Shown one piece after another: positions 1 to 6,307 of a stretch of DNA of 15,338 bases. The stretch is from assembly GCA_900770295.1 (NCBI GenBank), contig CAAGJQ010000081.1:1-15338 (forward strand). The letters are read 5' to 3'. The DNA is from an uncultured Oscillibacter sp. Lineage in GTDB: Bacteria > Bacillota > Clostridia > Oscillospirales > Oscillospiraceae. How positions within the stretch are numbered: the stretch's first letter is position 1; each line of letters starts with the position of its first letter. Both the position numbers and the translations under genes were made by a program. A model generated the notes under the pieces. The model worked only from the letters and a program-made list of their open reading frames with translations, had not been told where the DNA came from and did no database searches.

Positions 1-616
1 CTATCCCGTGGAGTACATCCCCAACGCGGAGCTCTCCGGCATGAGCCCCAGCGTGTCCAAGACCGTCATCTTCCTGACCGCCGACGCCTACGGCGTGCTG
101 CCTCCCATCTCCAAGCTGGACAAGAACCAGGCCATGTACTACTTCGTCTCCGGCTTCAGCAGCAAGGTGGCCGGCACCGAGATCGGCATCACCGAGCCCG
201 TGCCCACCTTCTCCACCTGCTTCGGCGAGCCCTTCCTGCCCCTGGACCCCTCCGTCTACGCCTCCATGCTTGCTGAGAAGGTGGAGAAGTCCGGTGCCCA
301 TGTCTATCTGGTCAACACCGGCTGGAACGGCACCGGCAAGCGCATGAAGCTGAGCTACACCCGTGCCATGGTCACCGCCGCCCTGACCGGCGCCATTGAG
401 CAGGGCGAGTTCGTCACCGATCCCACCTTCGGCGTCCAGGTTCCCACCGCCATCGAGGGCGTGCCCTCTGAGCTGCTGATCCCCGAGAACACCTGGGAGG
501 ACAAGGAGGCCTACAAGGCAAGCTGCAAGAAGCTGGCCACCAGCTTTGTGGAAAACTTCAAGAAGTACACCCACATGAGCGCGGACGTGGTCGCCGCAGG
601 CCCCAAGGCTGAATAA
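1..616 (+). CDS. pckA: Phosphoenolpyruvate carboxykinase (ATP), C-terminal part
   Basis: Partial gene: the window opens inside it, and the first complete codon is at position 2. About 204 C-terminal residues are present, against roughly 530-540 for the family. The enzyme interconverts oxaloacetate plus ATP with PEP, CO2 and ADP in the cytosol. In gut anaerobes it often runs in the carboxylating direction. Recognisable family blocks are LTADAYGVLPPISKL, SSKVAGTEIGITEP, the CFGEPFLPL stretch and the C-lobe motif NTGWNGTGKR followed by YTRAM, which contributes to the adenine pocket. The short GWNGTGKR form without a GGPYG insert is, as I recall it, the one seen in many Firmicutes and Bacteroides enzymes. 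The gene ends at TAA 614-616, followed 13 bases later by a strong terminator, so it appears to end its transcription unit. Identity is secure; the N-terminal half and promoter lie outside the window. Confidence 0.96.
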   Translation, partial: YPVEYIPNAELSGMSPSVSKTVIFLTADAYGVLPPISKLDKNQAMYYFVSGFSSKVAGTEIGITEPVPTFSTCFGEPFLPLDPSVYASMLAEKVEKSGAHVYLVNTGWNGTGKRMKLSYTRAMVTAALTGAIEQGEFVTDPTFGVQVPTAIEGVPSELLIPENTWEDKEAYKASCKKLATSFVENFKKYTHMSADVVAAGPKAE

Positions 617-629
617 GATATCACGCAAA

Positions 630-662
630 AGTGCCCGCTGGAGACCCGGCGGGCGCTTTTTT
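630..662 (+). terminator. Rho-independent terminator of pckA, possibly bidirectional
   Basis: A 12-bp stem (630-641 with 646-657, two G-T pairs) with the 4-base loop AGAC is followed by six T residues. Read on the minus strand the same hairpin is followed by TTTT, so it can also end the convergent aldo/keto reductase and WapI-like unit that stops at 683. Confidence 0.92.
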
Positions 663-682
663 AATGATAAAGCTCTTGTTTT

Positions 683-1120
683 TCAGGGACGGTCCGGGAA
701 TTTGGCGCAGAGCTTATCCAGTTCATCGATCAGCGCTGTCATCTCCGCCTTGGTCATGACTGCGCTCACTTCAGCCGTGTCATTGCCGTCCATGGTATTG
801 GGCAGGAAAAAGGAGACATCTACCCGGAAATTCTCTCCCTCCGCCTGGGCTGTCAAGCTAAAGTATGGCTCCACAAATCCGCTTTCGTATGCATCCCGGA
901 TGCCCGCGTTCAAAACCTTCAGGCCCGCAGTCATCTCCCGCAGCTCGTAGGTCAGGAGGCAGCTGTTGGAGTCCTTGGTGATATCCCCGTTCTCATCGAT
1001 CCAGGTGCACCGCAGGACCAGCCAGTTCCGGTCGTCACTGTCCGGCGCGCCGCCGTCGGCAGGCAGCTCATAGTTCACAATGTCCAGCTTCAGGCTGGCG
1101 TCTTCATTTTTGAACAGCAT
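683..1120 (-). CDS. Small acidic protein, resembles the WapI-type immunity family
   Basis: A 145-residue soluble protein with no signal peptide or membrane segment. The ATG at 1120 is chosen because GAGGAGA lies about 10 bases upstream; a GTG at 1138 is possible but would overlap the previous stop. The pattern SDDRNWLVLRCTW (residues 28-40), then SCLLTYELREM (53-63), then EPYFSL (84-89) and a later beta-rich stretch FRVDVSFFLPN resembles what I recall of WapI-type immunity and related uncharacterised Firmicutes proteins. That assignment is from memory of family patterns and is only moderate; DUF-type hypothetical is the fallback. It starts 14 bases after the aldo/keto reductase stop, so the two are almost certainly co-transcribed. 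No toxin or polymorphic secretion gene is visible nearby, so an immunity role is not supported by context. Confidence 0.8.
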   Translation of the reverse strand: MLFKNEDASLKLDIVNYELPADGGAPDSDDRNWLVLRCTWIDENGDITKDSNSCLLTYELREMTAGLKVLNAGIRDAYESGFVEPYFSLTAQAEGENFRVDVSFFLPNTMDGNDTAEVSAVMTKAEMTALIDELDKLCAKFPDRP

Positions 1121-1134
1121 GTCAGGTCGTCTCC

Positions 1135-2163
1135 TCACTTGTCGTTGTGGTGCTCCGCGTAAAACGCGTCGTAGTCCTTCAGCATCAGCTGCAGCAGTGC
1201 GGGCGTATCCAGTCCGTAGGGGCAGCGGCTTTTACAGGCGTTGCAGTGGACGCAGTTTTCAATGCGGTGCATCTTTTCATACCACTCGTCCGTCATGTAT
1301 TTCTGATACGGAGACCGACGCAGCAGCGCCGCCATCCGGGCGGACTGGGGGATGTCAATATTGGCGGCACAGGGCAGACAGTAGCCGCAGCTGCGGCAGA
1401 AATTGCCCGCCAGCTCCTTCCGGTCCCGGTCGATGACGGCCTGCAGCTCTGGCGTCAGCTGGGGATTCCGCTCCGTCAGCTCCAGCCACTGGTCCAGCTC
1501 CCACTTGTGCTGGATTCCCCAGATGGGCACCACGTGATCGTACTGCTGCATAAAGGCGTAGCAGGCCTCCGCGTTGTTCAGCATACCGCCGGAGAGTCCC
1601 TTCATGGCAATAAAGCCCATGTCTGCCCTCTTACAGTCCTTCACCAGGGCATAGTCCGTCTCCGTGGCGAGATAGCAGAACGGGAATTGGAGCGTTTCAA
1701 AATTGCCGGAGTCTATGGCGTCTCTCGCCACCTGAGGACGGTGGTTCGTGATGCCGATATGGCGGATATAGCCCTTTTGCCGCATCTCCAGCGCGGCGGC
1801 AAAGGCGCCGTCCGGGTCATCAGGGTCCGGCAGTCTGGCCGGATTGTGGAACTGAAAGAGGTCGATGTAATCCGTCTGTAAACGGCGGAGGCTCTCCTCG
1901 ATATGGGTCATGGCCGTCTTTTTATCTGTGGCGGCGCTTTTGGTGGAAATCACGACGTTCTGGCGCACATCGTGAAGAGCGGCGCCCAGCTTTTCCTCAC
2001 TGTCCGTGTAGGCGTTGGCGGTGTCGAAATAATTGACACCGGCATCATACGCCCGGCGGACCAGCTTCACGGCATCCGCCTTGGAGATGCGCTGAATCGG
2101 CAGCGCGCCAAAGGATGTTTTGGAGACCAGCAGCTCTGTGCGGCCCAGTCTGATCTTTTCCAT
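1135..2163 (-). CDS. Aldo/keto reductase with C-terminal ferredoxin-type [4Fe-4S] domain
   Basis: A 342-residue cytosolic oxidoreductase. Residues 1-250 form the aldo/keto reductase barrel with the catalytic tetrad visible as D47 and Y52 (NYFDTANAY), K75 (VISTK) and H106 (LFQFHNP). The C-terminal part holds two cysteine clusters: C256, C259, C262 and C265 (CRSCGYCLPC), and C304, C307, C310 and C314 (NCVHCNACKSRCP), which fit two [4Fe-4S] clusters. Such fusions are common in anaerobes and are thought to couple carbonyl reduction or dehydrogenation to ferredoxin-like electron transfer; the substrate is unknown. The start at 2163 is set by GGGAGG about 8 bases upstream. An in-frame extension to 2358 runs through the promoter and is not credible. 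First gene of a two-gene unit with the WapI-like gene downstream. Confidence 0.93.
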   Translation of the reverse strand: MEKIRLGRTELLVSKTSFGALPIQRISKADAVKLVRRAYDAGVNYFDTANAYTDSEEKLGAALHDVRQNVVISTKSAATDKKTAMTHIEESLRRLQTDYIDLFQFHNPARLPDPDDPDGAFAAALEMRQKGYIRHIGITNHRPQVARDAIDSGNFETLQFPFCYLATETDYALVKDCKRADMGFIAMKGLSGGMLNNAEACYAFMQQYDHVVPIWGIQHKWELDQWLELTERNPQLTPELQAVIDRDRKELAGNFCRSCGYCLPCAANIDIPQSARMAALLRRSPYQKYMTDEWYEKMHRIENCVHCNACKSRCPYGLDTPALLQLMLKDYDAFYAEHHNDK

Positions 2164-2222
2164 AGTTCTTCCTCCCGGTAATCCGCCGCTCAAAACAGCG
2201 GAATTTTTCTCTGATGCGATAT

Positions 2223-2250
2223 ATTGTAGCACACTTTCTCCTGTTTGCAA
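2223..2250 (-). promoter_or_regulatory. Promoter of the aldo/keto reductase unit
   Basis: Read on the minus strand: -35 TTGCAA (2245-2250), 16-bp spacer, -10 TACAAT (2223-2228) preceded by an extended TGc. It lies about 60 bases upstream of the start codon. The -35 hexamer is self-complementary and is shared with the divergent promoter of the ModE-like gene. Confidence 0.7.
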
Positions 2251-2272
2251 ATCCATGCGGATATGATAGAAT
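2245..2272 (+). promoter_or_regulatory. Promoter of the ModE-like gene
   Basis: -35 TTGCAA (2245-2250), 16-bp spacer, -10 TAGAAT (2267-2272) with an extended TGa just upstream. Start of transcription near 2279 would give a leader of about 145 bases before the start codon at 2425. Confidence 0.65.
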
Positions 2273-2278
2273 AGAAAG

Positions 2279-2424
2279 CAGTCCGGGCGGACACGCCCAC
2301 AGTGAAAAATGACTTGCATCGTGCAGTTGGAACCCGGGGCTGCACGAAGGAAATACATCTGTCATAGATACGCATCAAGTGATCAATGGCCGGTAGGTGC
2401 CGTCAAATATAAAGGAGGCCCACT
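2279..2424 (+). promoter_or_regulatory. Long 5' leader of the ModE-like gene, no known riboswitch recognised
   Basis: This stretch can form a hairpin GGGCG-GACA-CGCCC (2285-2298) and an 8-bp stem at 2319-2326 with 2340-2347 enclosing 13 bases. Short complementary blocks (AGTG with CACT, GGCC with GGCC) near 2379-2424 could pair across the Shine-Dalgarno. I do not recognise a known riboswitch class. The ribosome binding site AAAGGAGG is at 2411-2418. Confidence 0.35.
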
Positions 2425-2796
2425 ATGGAGCATAAGGAACTGCATTTGAAAGTGACGATCCGGCTTTATACCGATGACAACCAGCGCTGTTTCGGTCCGG
2501 GCATTGCCACGCTGCTGGAGCGTGTCAAGGAGCAGCATTCCCTTCGGGCCGCCGCGGCATCCATGGAAATGGCCTACTCCAAGGCCTGGCGCATTATCAG
2601 GACGGCGGAGGCCGTCTTTGGATGCAAGATGCTGGAGTCCACCATCGGCGGTAAGCACGGCGGCGGTGCGGTGCTGACGCCGCAGGCGGAACAGCTGCTG
2701 GATGCTTACAAGGCCTATGTGGCTGATGTGGAGACCTATTGTCAGGGGAAATTCGAGGATAGCTTCGGTTTCTATCGGGAACTGGGGCCGAGTTGA
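2425..2796 (+). CDS. ModE-like winged helix-turn-helix regulator, DNA-binding domain only
   Basis: A 123-residue protein matching the N-terminal domain of the molybdate regulator ModE. A helix-turn-helix spans about residues 38-64 (EQHSLRAAAASMEMAYSKAWRI), and the characteristic wing GGKHGGGAVLT (75-85) is followed by a QAEQLLDAY dimerisation helix. Full ModE has about 260 residues with a C-terminal di-MOP molybdate-binding domain; here the protein stops after the dimerisation helix, so it cannot sense molybdate in the E. coli manner. One-domain ModE homologues are known, and they are annotated as LysR-like or winged-helix regulators. The start is fixed by AAAGGAGG 6 bases upstream. Its presence about 2 kb from a molybdenum hydroxylase cluster suggests it regulates molybdenum-related genes, but this is inference. 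It is monocistronic, followed by a terminator. Confidence 0.9.
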   Translation: MEHKELHLKVTIRLYTDDNQRCFGPGIATLLERVKEQHSLRAAAASMEMAYSKAWRIIRTAEAVFGCKMLESTIGGKHGGGAVLTPQAEQLLDAYKAYVADVETYCQGKFEDSFGFYRELGPS

Positions 2797-2804
2797 TTTC
2801 CGAA

Positions 2805-2839
2805 AAAACTCCTCGCAGCGCAAGGCTGCGAGGAGTTTT
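2805..2839. terminator. Bidirectional terminator between the ModE-like and cytidylate-kinase-like genes
   Basis: A perfect 15-bp inverted repeat (2805-2819 with 2825-2839), loop GCAAG, GC core CTCCTCGCAGC and flanking AAAA/TTTT. This symmetry ends transcription of both convergent genes (stops at 2796 and 2857). Confidence 0.93.
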
Positions 2840-2856
2840 GATTCGGGATGCGGTCC

Positions 2857-3513
2857 TCACTTTGCGGACTGAGTGGGGTCCTCCTCGGTGGGGCTGGGAA
2901 TGGGATGCTCCTTGTGCTCCACCATGGCGCGGATCAGCTCCACGGTGCCGCCCAGTCCTAAGTAGCTGGAGTCCAGGCAGAAGTCGTAGCTGTCCACAGC
3001 GCCCCACTTCTGGGAGGAGTAATACTCGTAATAAGAGGCGCGGCGCTTATCCGTTTTCTGGATCAGGGCCTTGGCCTTGTCCGGCGACAGATTCTGCCGC
3101 TTGGCCACTCGGGCGATCCGCACATCCATAGGGGCATAGATAAACAGGCTCAGATGGTTTGGATTTTCCGCCAGCGCATAGTCCGCGCAGCGGCCAATGA
3201 TCACGCAGGGGCCCTGGTCCGCGATGTGGCGGATGGTGTTGAAGGTTGCCAGATAGACCTGCTGCTCCAGGGAGTCGCCGGCGCCGGTCCCGGGAAGAGC
3301 GAACATGTAGGAATCCATGGCAATGGAGTACAGCAGGCTTTTCGGCCGCTCGTCAAAATTTTCAAAAATTTTCTCGCAGAGGCCGCTTTTCTTCGCCGCC
3401 TCCTGCAAAAGCTCTTTATCATAAAACGGAATGCCCAGTTCCTTCGCCACGCGGATGCCAATCTCCTTACCGCCGCTTCCGAACTGCCGTCCAATGGTAA
3501 TAATGGTCTTCAT
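2857..3513 (-). CDS. Cytidylate kinase-like family protein
   Basis: A 218-residue soluble P-loop protein. The N-terminal ITIGRQFGSGGKEIG (residues 6-19) is the variant nucleotide-binding loop of the cytidylate-kinase-like family (Pfam Cytidylate_kin2). CVIIGRCADYAL (103-114), the R-rich VRIARVAKR segment (131-139) and TDKRRASYYEYY (154-165) match the NMP-kinase fold core and lid. In this family the true substrate is not established; genuine Cmk proteins carry a different P-loop and length. The C-terminal 20 residues are acidic and proline-rich and look disordered. The start has AGGAGG in good position, and its own promoter lies 30-58 bases upstream. It is divergent to the M20 peptidase and convergent with the ModE-like gene; I see no functional link to either. 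Confidence 0.9.
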   Translation of the reverse strand: MKTIITIGRQFGSGGKEIGIRVAKELGIPFYDKELLQEAAKKSGLCEKIFENFDERPKSLLYSIAMDSYMFALPGTGAGDSLEQQVYLATFNTIRHIADQGPCVIIGRCADYALAENPNHLSLFIYAPMDVRIARVAKRQNLSPDKAKALIQKTDKRRASYYEYYSSQKWGAVDSYDFCLDSSYLGLGGTVELIRAMVEHKEHPIPSPTEEDPTQSAK

Positions 3514-3542
3514 AGAGATTCCTCCTCTCTCTTGGTATGTTT

Positions 3543-3571
3543 ATTATAGCGCATCAGTGTCAAATCGTCAA
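3543..3571 (-). promoter_or_regulatory. Promoter of the cytidylate kinase-like gene
   Basis: Read on the minus strand: -35 TTGACG (3566-3571), 17-bp spacer, -10 TATAAT (3543-3548). Near-consensus, 30 bases upstream of the start codon. Confidence 0.85.
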
Positions 3572-3585
3572 ACGAAAGAAAAGAG

Positions 3586-3614
3586 ATGACACCGGCCCCG
3601 ATTCATGGTACAAT
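3586..3614 (+). promoter_or_regulatory. Promoter of the M20 peptidase gene
   Basis: -35 ATGACA (3586-3591), 17-bp spacer, -10 TACAAT (3609-3614) with an extended TGg. Located 31 bases before the ATG at 3646 and back-to-back with the divergent minus-strand promoter, 14 bp between the two -35 boxes. Confidence 0.8.
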
Positions 3615-3645
3615 ACTCCATATTTTTGGAGAGGGAGCGCCTGCC

Positions 3646-4812
3646 ATGACACAATTGGAAAACGCGCTGACATATCTGGAGCGGCACCAGAAGGAAATGA
3701 TGGGCCTGTGGGAGACCGTTGTCCGGTTGGAAACCCCCAGCGGTGACACCGCCGCGGTGGACCGTCTGGCAAGCCATCTGGATACCTACTGCAACGCCCT
3801 GGGGATGGAGACCACGCTGTTCCATCCGGAGGGCGCCGGTTCCTGTCTGGCCGCCCGGACCCAGGAGGGGCCGCACGCCCCCGTCCTGCTGCTGGGGCAC
3901 ATGGACACCGTGCACCCCGTGGGCAGCTTTCCCGGCGGAGTCTTTACCCTGCGGGACGGCTGCGTCTACGGTCCCGGTGTCCACGACTGCAAGGGCGGCC
4001 TGGTGATTGCACTGTATGTCATCCGGGCCCTTCAGCACGCCGGGTACGACCGGCGGCAGCTGCGGCTGGTGCTGGTGGGCGACGAGGAGACCGCCCATAC
4101 GCTGTCCGCCAAACAATCCGTGGAGTTTTTGCAGGAGCAGTCCGCCGGCTGCGCCGCCGCCTTTACCTTTGAAAGCGGACTGCCCGGCGGAGATGTGGTG
4201 ACACGCCGCAAGGGCGGCGGCATCATGAAGCTGCGGGTGGAGGGCATCGCCAGCCACGCGGGCACCGCGCCGGAAAAAGGCGCCAGCGCCGTGCTGGAGG
4301 CCGCCCGGAAGGTGGTGGCGATCCACGAGATGTCCGACCCGCGGCATGTCACCTACAACTGCGGCATCATCCATGGCGGCACCAGTGCCAATGTGGTGCC
4401 GGACCACTGCGAGGTCTCCGTGGCCCTCCGCTTCCACACCAATCAGGAGTGTGCGGACGCACTTGAGCGGCTCAACGCCCTGTGCGACCGGGTGGAGACC
4501 CCTGGCACCCACTGCACCCTGGGGCCCCTGGTGGGCTTCCCCGCCATGGAGGAAACGCCCCGGACGGAGGCCCTCTTTCAGGTCTACCGTCAAGCCAGCG
4601 CCGCGCTGGGGCTCGGAGAGCCCGGCACCGTATTCAGTGCCGGCTGCTCCGACAGCGCCTATACCGCCTCCATGGGCATCCCGACCCTGTGTGCCGTGGG
4701 CGTTCTGGGCGAGGGCCAGCACTCTCCCAACGAGCACGCCTTCCCCGACAGTCTGCTGACCCAGGCCAAGCGCCTGGCGGCCGCCATTCTGGCGCTGCCG
4801 GAGGAATTTTAA
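3646..4812 (+). CDS. M20 family metallopeptidase (glutamate carboxypeptidase-like)
   Basis: A 388-residue cytosolic zinc hydrolase of the M20/CPG2-ArgE-DapE superfamily. Metal and catalytic residues are visible as H85 and D87 (LGHMDTVHP), D114 (HDCKGG), E147/E148 (VGDEET, general base and zinc ligand), E176 (FESG) and H359 (GEGQHSPNEHA). The central dimerisation (lid) domain lies about residues 190-300 and includes GIASHAGTAPEKGASA and GGTSANVVPD. No signal peptide is seen, so the carboxypeptidase-G2-like assignment implies an intracellular peptidase or amidohydrolase. The start at 3646 follows GGAGAGGGAG; the longer frame from 3586 overlaps the promoter and is rejected. It ends at a shared bidirectional terminator facing xdhC. 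It does not look like YgeY, the M20 protein of selenium/purine clusters, so a role with the neighbouring xanthine dehydrogenase is not supported. Confidence 0.93.
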   Translation: MTQLENALTYLERHQKEMMGLWETVVRLETPSGDTAAVDRLASHLDTYCNALGMETTLFHPEGAGSCLAARTQEGPHAPVLLLGHMDTVHPVGSFPGGVFTLRDGCVYGPGVHDCKGGLVIALYVIRALQHAGYDRRQLRLVLVGDEETAHTLSAKQSVEFLQEQSAGCAAAFTFESGLPGGDVVTRRKGGGIMKLRVEGIASHAGTAPEKGASAVLEAARKVVAIHEMSDPRHVTYNCGIIHGGTSANVVPDHCEVSVALRFHTNQECADALERLNALCDRVETPGTHCTLGPLVGFPAMEETPRTEALFQVYRQASAALGLGEPGTVFSAGCSDSAYTASMGIPTLCAVGVLGEGQHSPNEHAFPDSLLTQAKRLAAAILALPEEF

Positions 4813-4858
4813 GTCCCCGGTCCGGCATCCGCCCGCTCCCTGGATTTCCGCGAAAAAC

Positions 4859-4904
4859 GTCCCCATCCGCGCCGGTATTCCGGTACGGATGGGGACTTCT
4901 TTTA
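4859..4904. terminator. Bidirectional terminator between M20 peptidase and xdhC
   Basis: An 11-bp stem (4859-4869 with 4886-4896) continues into an inner CCGG-TATT-CCGG hairpin (4872-4883) and is followed by TTCTTTTAT on the plus strand. The AAAAAC just before the stem gives GTTTTT on the minus strand, so it should end both the M20 gene and the xdhABC operon. Confidence 0.88.
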
Positions 4905-5411
4905 TATCTGCGGCATTTCCTTGCCCAGGCGTTTGTACATGGTCTTTTTCACGGCCCGCAGAATATTCTCATAGCCGGTGCAGCGGCACAGGTGGCCGGA
5001 CAGGAGCTTTCGCAGTTCGTCATCAGTGTACTCCTTCCCGCTCTCCAGAATCTCCACCGCTGTCAGAATGAAGCCTGGGGAGCAGAAGCCGCACTGGATG
5101 GCGGCCTCGTCCACGAAGGCCTGCTGGATGTCGCTGAGCTCGCCGTTGGGCCCCAGAAGGCCCTCCAGGGTGCGGACGCGCTTGCCCTCCACCCAGACGG
5201 CCAGGTAGATGCAGGAGTTGAAGGCCTCACCGTCGATCAGGACGTTGCAGGCGCCGCACTCCCCCACCTCACAGCCCTTTTTGACGCTGGTCATCCGAAA
5301 ATCATTGCGGAGCATATCCGTCAGGCTGGCCCGGACGTCCACTGTCCGCTCCACATCCTTGCCGTTCAGGTTGAAGTGGACGGTCTGATACTGCATGACA
5401 TGCTTCTCCAT
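4902..5411 (-). CDS. xdhC: Xanthine dehydrogenase iron-sulfur subunit XdhC
   Basis: A 169-residue subunit with two [2Fe-2S] clusters. The plant-ferredoxin-type cluster uses C47, C52, C55 and C67 (GCEVGECGACNVLIDG onward), and the second uses C107, C110, C142 and C144 (CGFCSPG and CRCTGYENI). This is the standard small-subunit layout of molybdenum hydroxylases, relaying electrons from the molybdenum centre to FAD. The size is close to E. coli XdhC (159 residues). The start is the ATG at 5411 in a TGATG overlap with the xdhB stop, with GGGAGG about 9 bases upstream; the GTG directly before it (5414) is an alternative. Last gene of xdhA-xdhB-xdhC, translationally coupled to xdhB and followed by the shared terminator. 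Confidence 0.96.
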   Translation of the reverse strand: MEKHVMQYQTVHFNLNGKDVERTVDVRASLTDMLRNDFRMTSVKKGCEVGECGACNVLIDGEAFNSCIYLAVWVEGKRVRTLEGLLGPNGELSDIQQAFVDEAAIQCGFCSPGFILTAVEILESGKEYTDDELRKLLSGHLCRCTGYENILRAVKKTMYKRLGKEMPQI

Positions 5412-6292
5412 CACAGCGCACCTCCCGCCAGCTTTACAGATTCGATGAAGGCCCGCTTGGCGCTCTCCACCGCGATGTGCATCCGGAAATCCTTGGCCGC
5501 GCGCCAGGAGTCCCGGGGATTGATGTCCGCCTTCACCGCCTGGGAGAAGGCCTCCGCCAGCTCCATGCTGACGCTCTGGCCCGCCGCCGTTTTTTCGGCG
5601 GTCACCGCCCGCAGGGGCACGGGGCCCGCCACGCCGAAGGCCACCCGTGCCCGCTCCACCGTCTTTTTATCGGCGGACAGGCGGACGTTGACAGAGGTGC
5701 CCAGCGTGGCGATATCCATGGCGTTGCGCATGGCGTACTTGATGTAGTGGCCGAAGGTGTTCTCATAGCTCTCCTTCGGAATCAGGATAGCGGTTTGAAT
5801 TTCCCCCTCCCGGATGTCCACCTTGCCAGCCCTGATGTAGAAATCGTGGATGGGCTGGCGGCGGACGCCGTTGGGGCCGGTCAGCTCCACGATGGCGTCC
5901 CAGGCGTGGAGGGTGGAGGAGGAGTCAGCGGAAGTGACGCCGTTGCAGGTGTTGCCGCCAATGGTGCCGATATTCCGGATTTGAGGGCCGCCCACCTGGT
6001 CCACGGCCTCGCCCAGGACGTTGATGTACTTCTGGATGAGCGGGTCCCTGGTGATGTGGGAGAAGCTGGTGAGACTGCCGATGCGGAGGGTGCCGTCTTC
6101 CTCCATGGACACGCCCCGGAGCTCGTCGAGCCGCTGAATGGAGATCAGCTCCGCGCCGGCCCGCTTTCCCTCCCGCATCTGCACCAGCACGTCGGAGCCG
6201 CCGGCAATGATCTGCGCCTCGGGATGGGCCAGGCGGAGGGCCACGGCGTCAGCTACGCTCTGGGCCTGATACAGGGCTTTCATATCATACAT
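5411..6292 (-). CDS. xdhB: Xanthine dehydrogenase FAD-binding subunit XdhB
   Basis: A 293-residue FAD subunit, nearly the length of E. coli XdhB (292), and similar to it throughout as far as I can recall that sequence. FAD-binding motifs of the CO-dehydrogenase flavoprotein family are AGGSDVLVQM (30-39) and GGPQIRNIGTIGGN (101-114), followed by TSADSSSTL. A conserved KYAMRNAMDIATLG block lies at 185-198. It accepts electrons from the two [2Fe-2S] clusters of XdhC and passes them to NAD+ or another acceptor. The start has AAAGGAGGG 8 bases upstream. It begins 15 bases after the xdhA stop and overlaps xdhC, so the three genes form one operon and probably a cytosolic heterotrimer or its dimer. 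Confidence 0.96.
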   Translation of the reverse strand: MYDMKALYQAQSVADAVALRLAHPEAQIIAGGSDVLVQMREGKRAGAELISIQRLDELRGVSMEEDGTLRIGSLTSFSHITRDPLIQKYINVLGEAVDQVGGPQIRNIGTIGGNTCNGVTSADSSSTLHAWDAIVELTGPNGVRRQPIHDFYIRAGKVDIREGEIQTAILIPKESYENTFGHYIKYAMRNAMDIATLGTSVNVRLSADKKTVERARVAFGVAGPVPLRAVTAEKTAAGQSVSMELAEAFSQAVKADINPRDSWRAAKDFRMHIAVESAKRAFIESVKLAGGAL

Positions 6293-6307
6293 ACGCGGTT
6301 CCCTCCT

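Noticed and set aside
2164..2358. N-terminal extension of the aldo/keto reductase by 65 residues
   Set aside because: The extension runs through the promoter boxes at 2223-2250 and lacks family similarity. The ATG at 2163 has a strong ribosome binding site.
3646..4812. M20 peptidase as YgeY, the selenium/purine-cluster hydrolase
   Set aside because: The metal-site context (GHMDTVHP, HDCKGG, VGDEET) is carboxypeptidase G2-like and differs from the YgeY motifs I know. It is also separated from xdhC by a bidirectional terminator.
3568..4866. A 432-codon minus-strand open frame opposite the M20 peptidase
   Set aside because: It is an antisense shadow. It runs through the terminator and promoters at both ends, while the plus-strand gene carries all zinc-ligand motifs.
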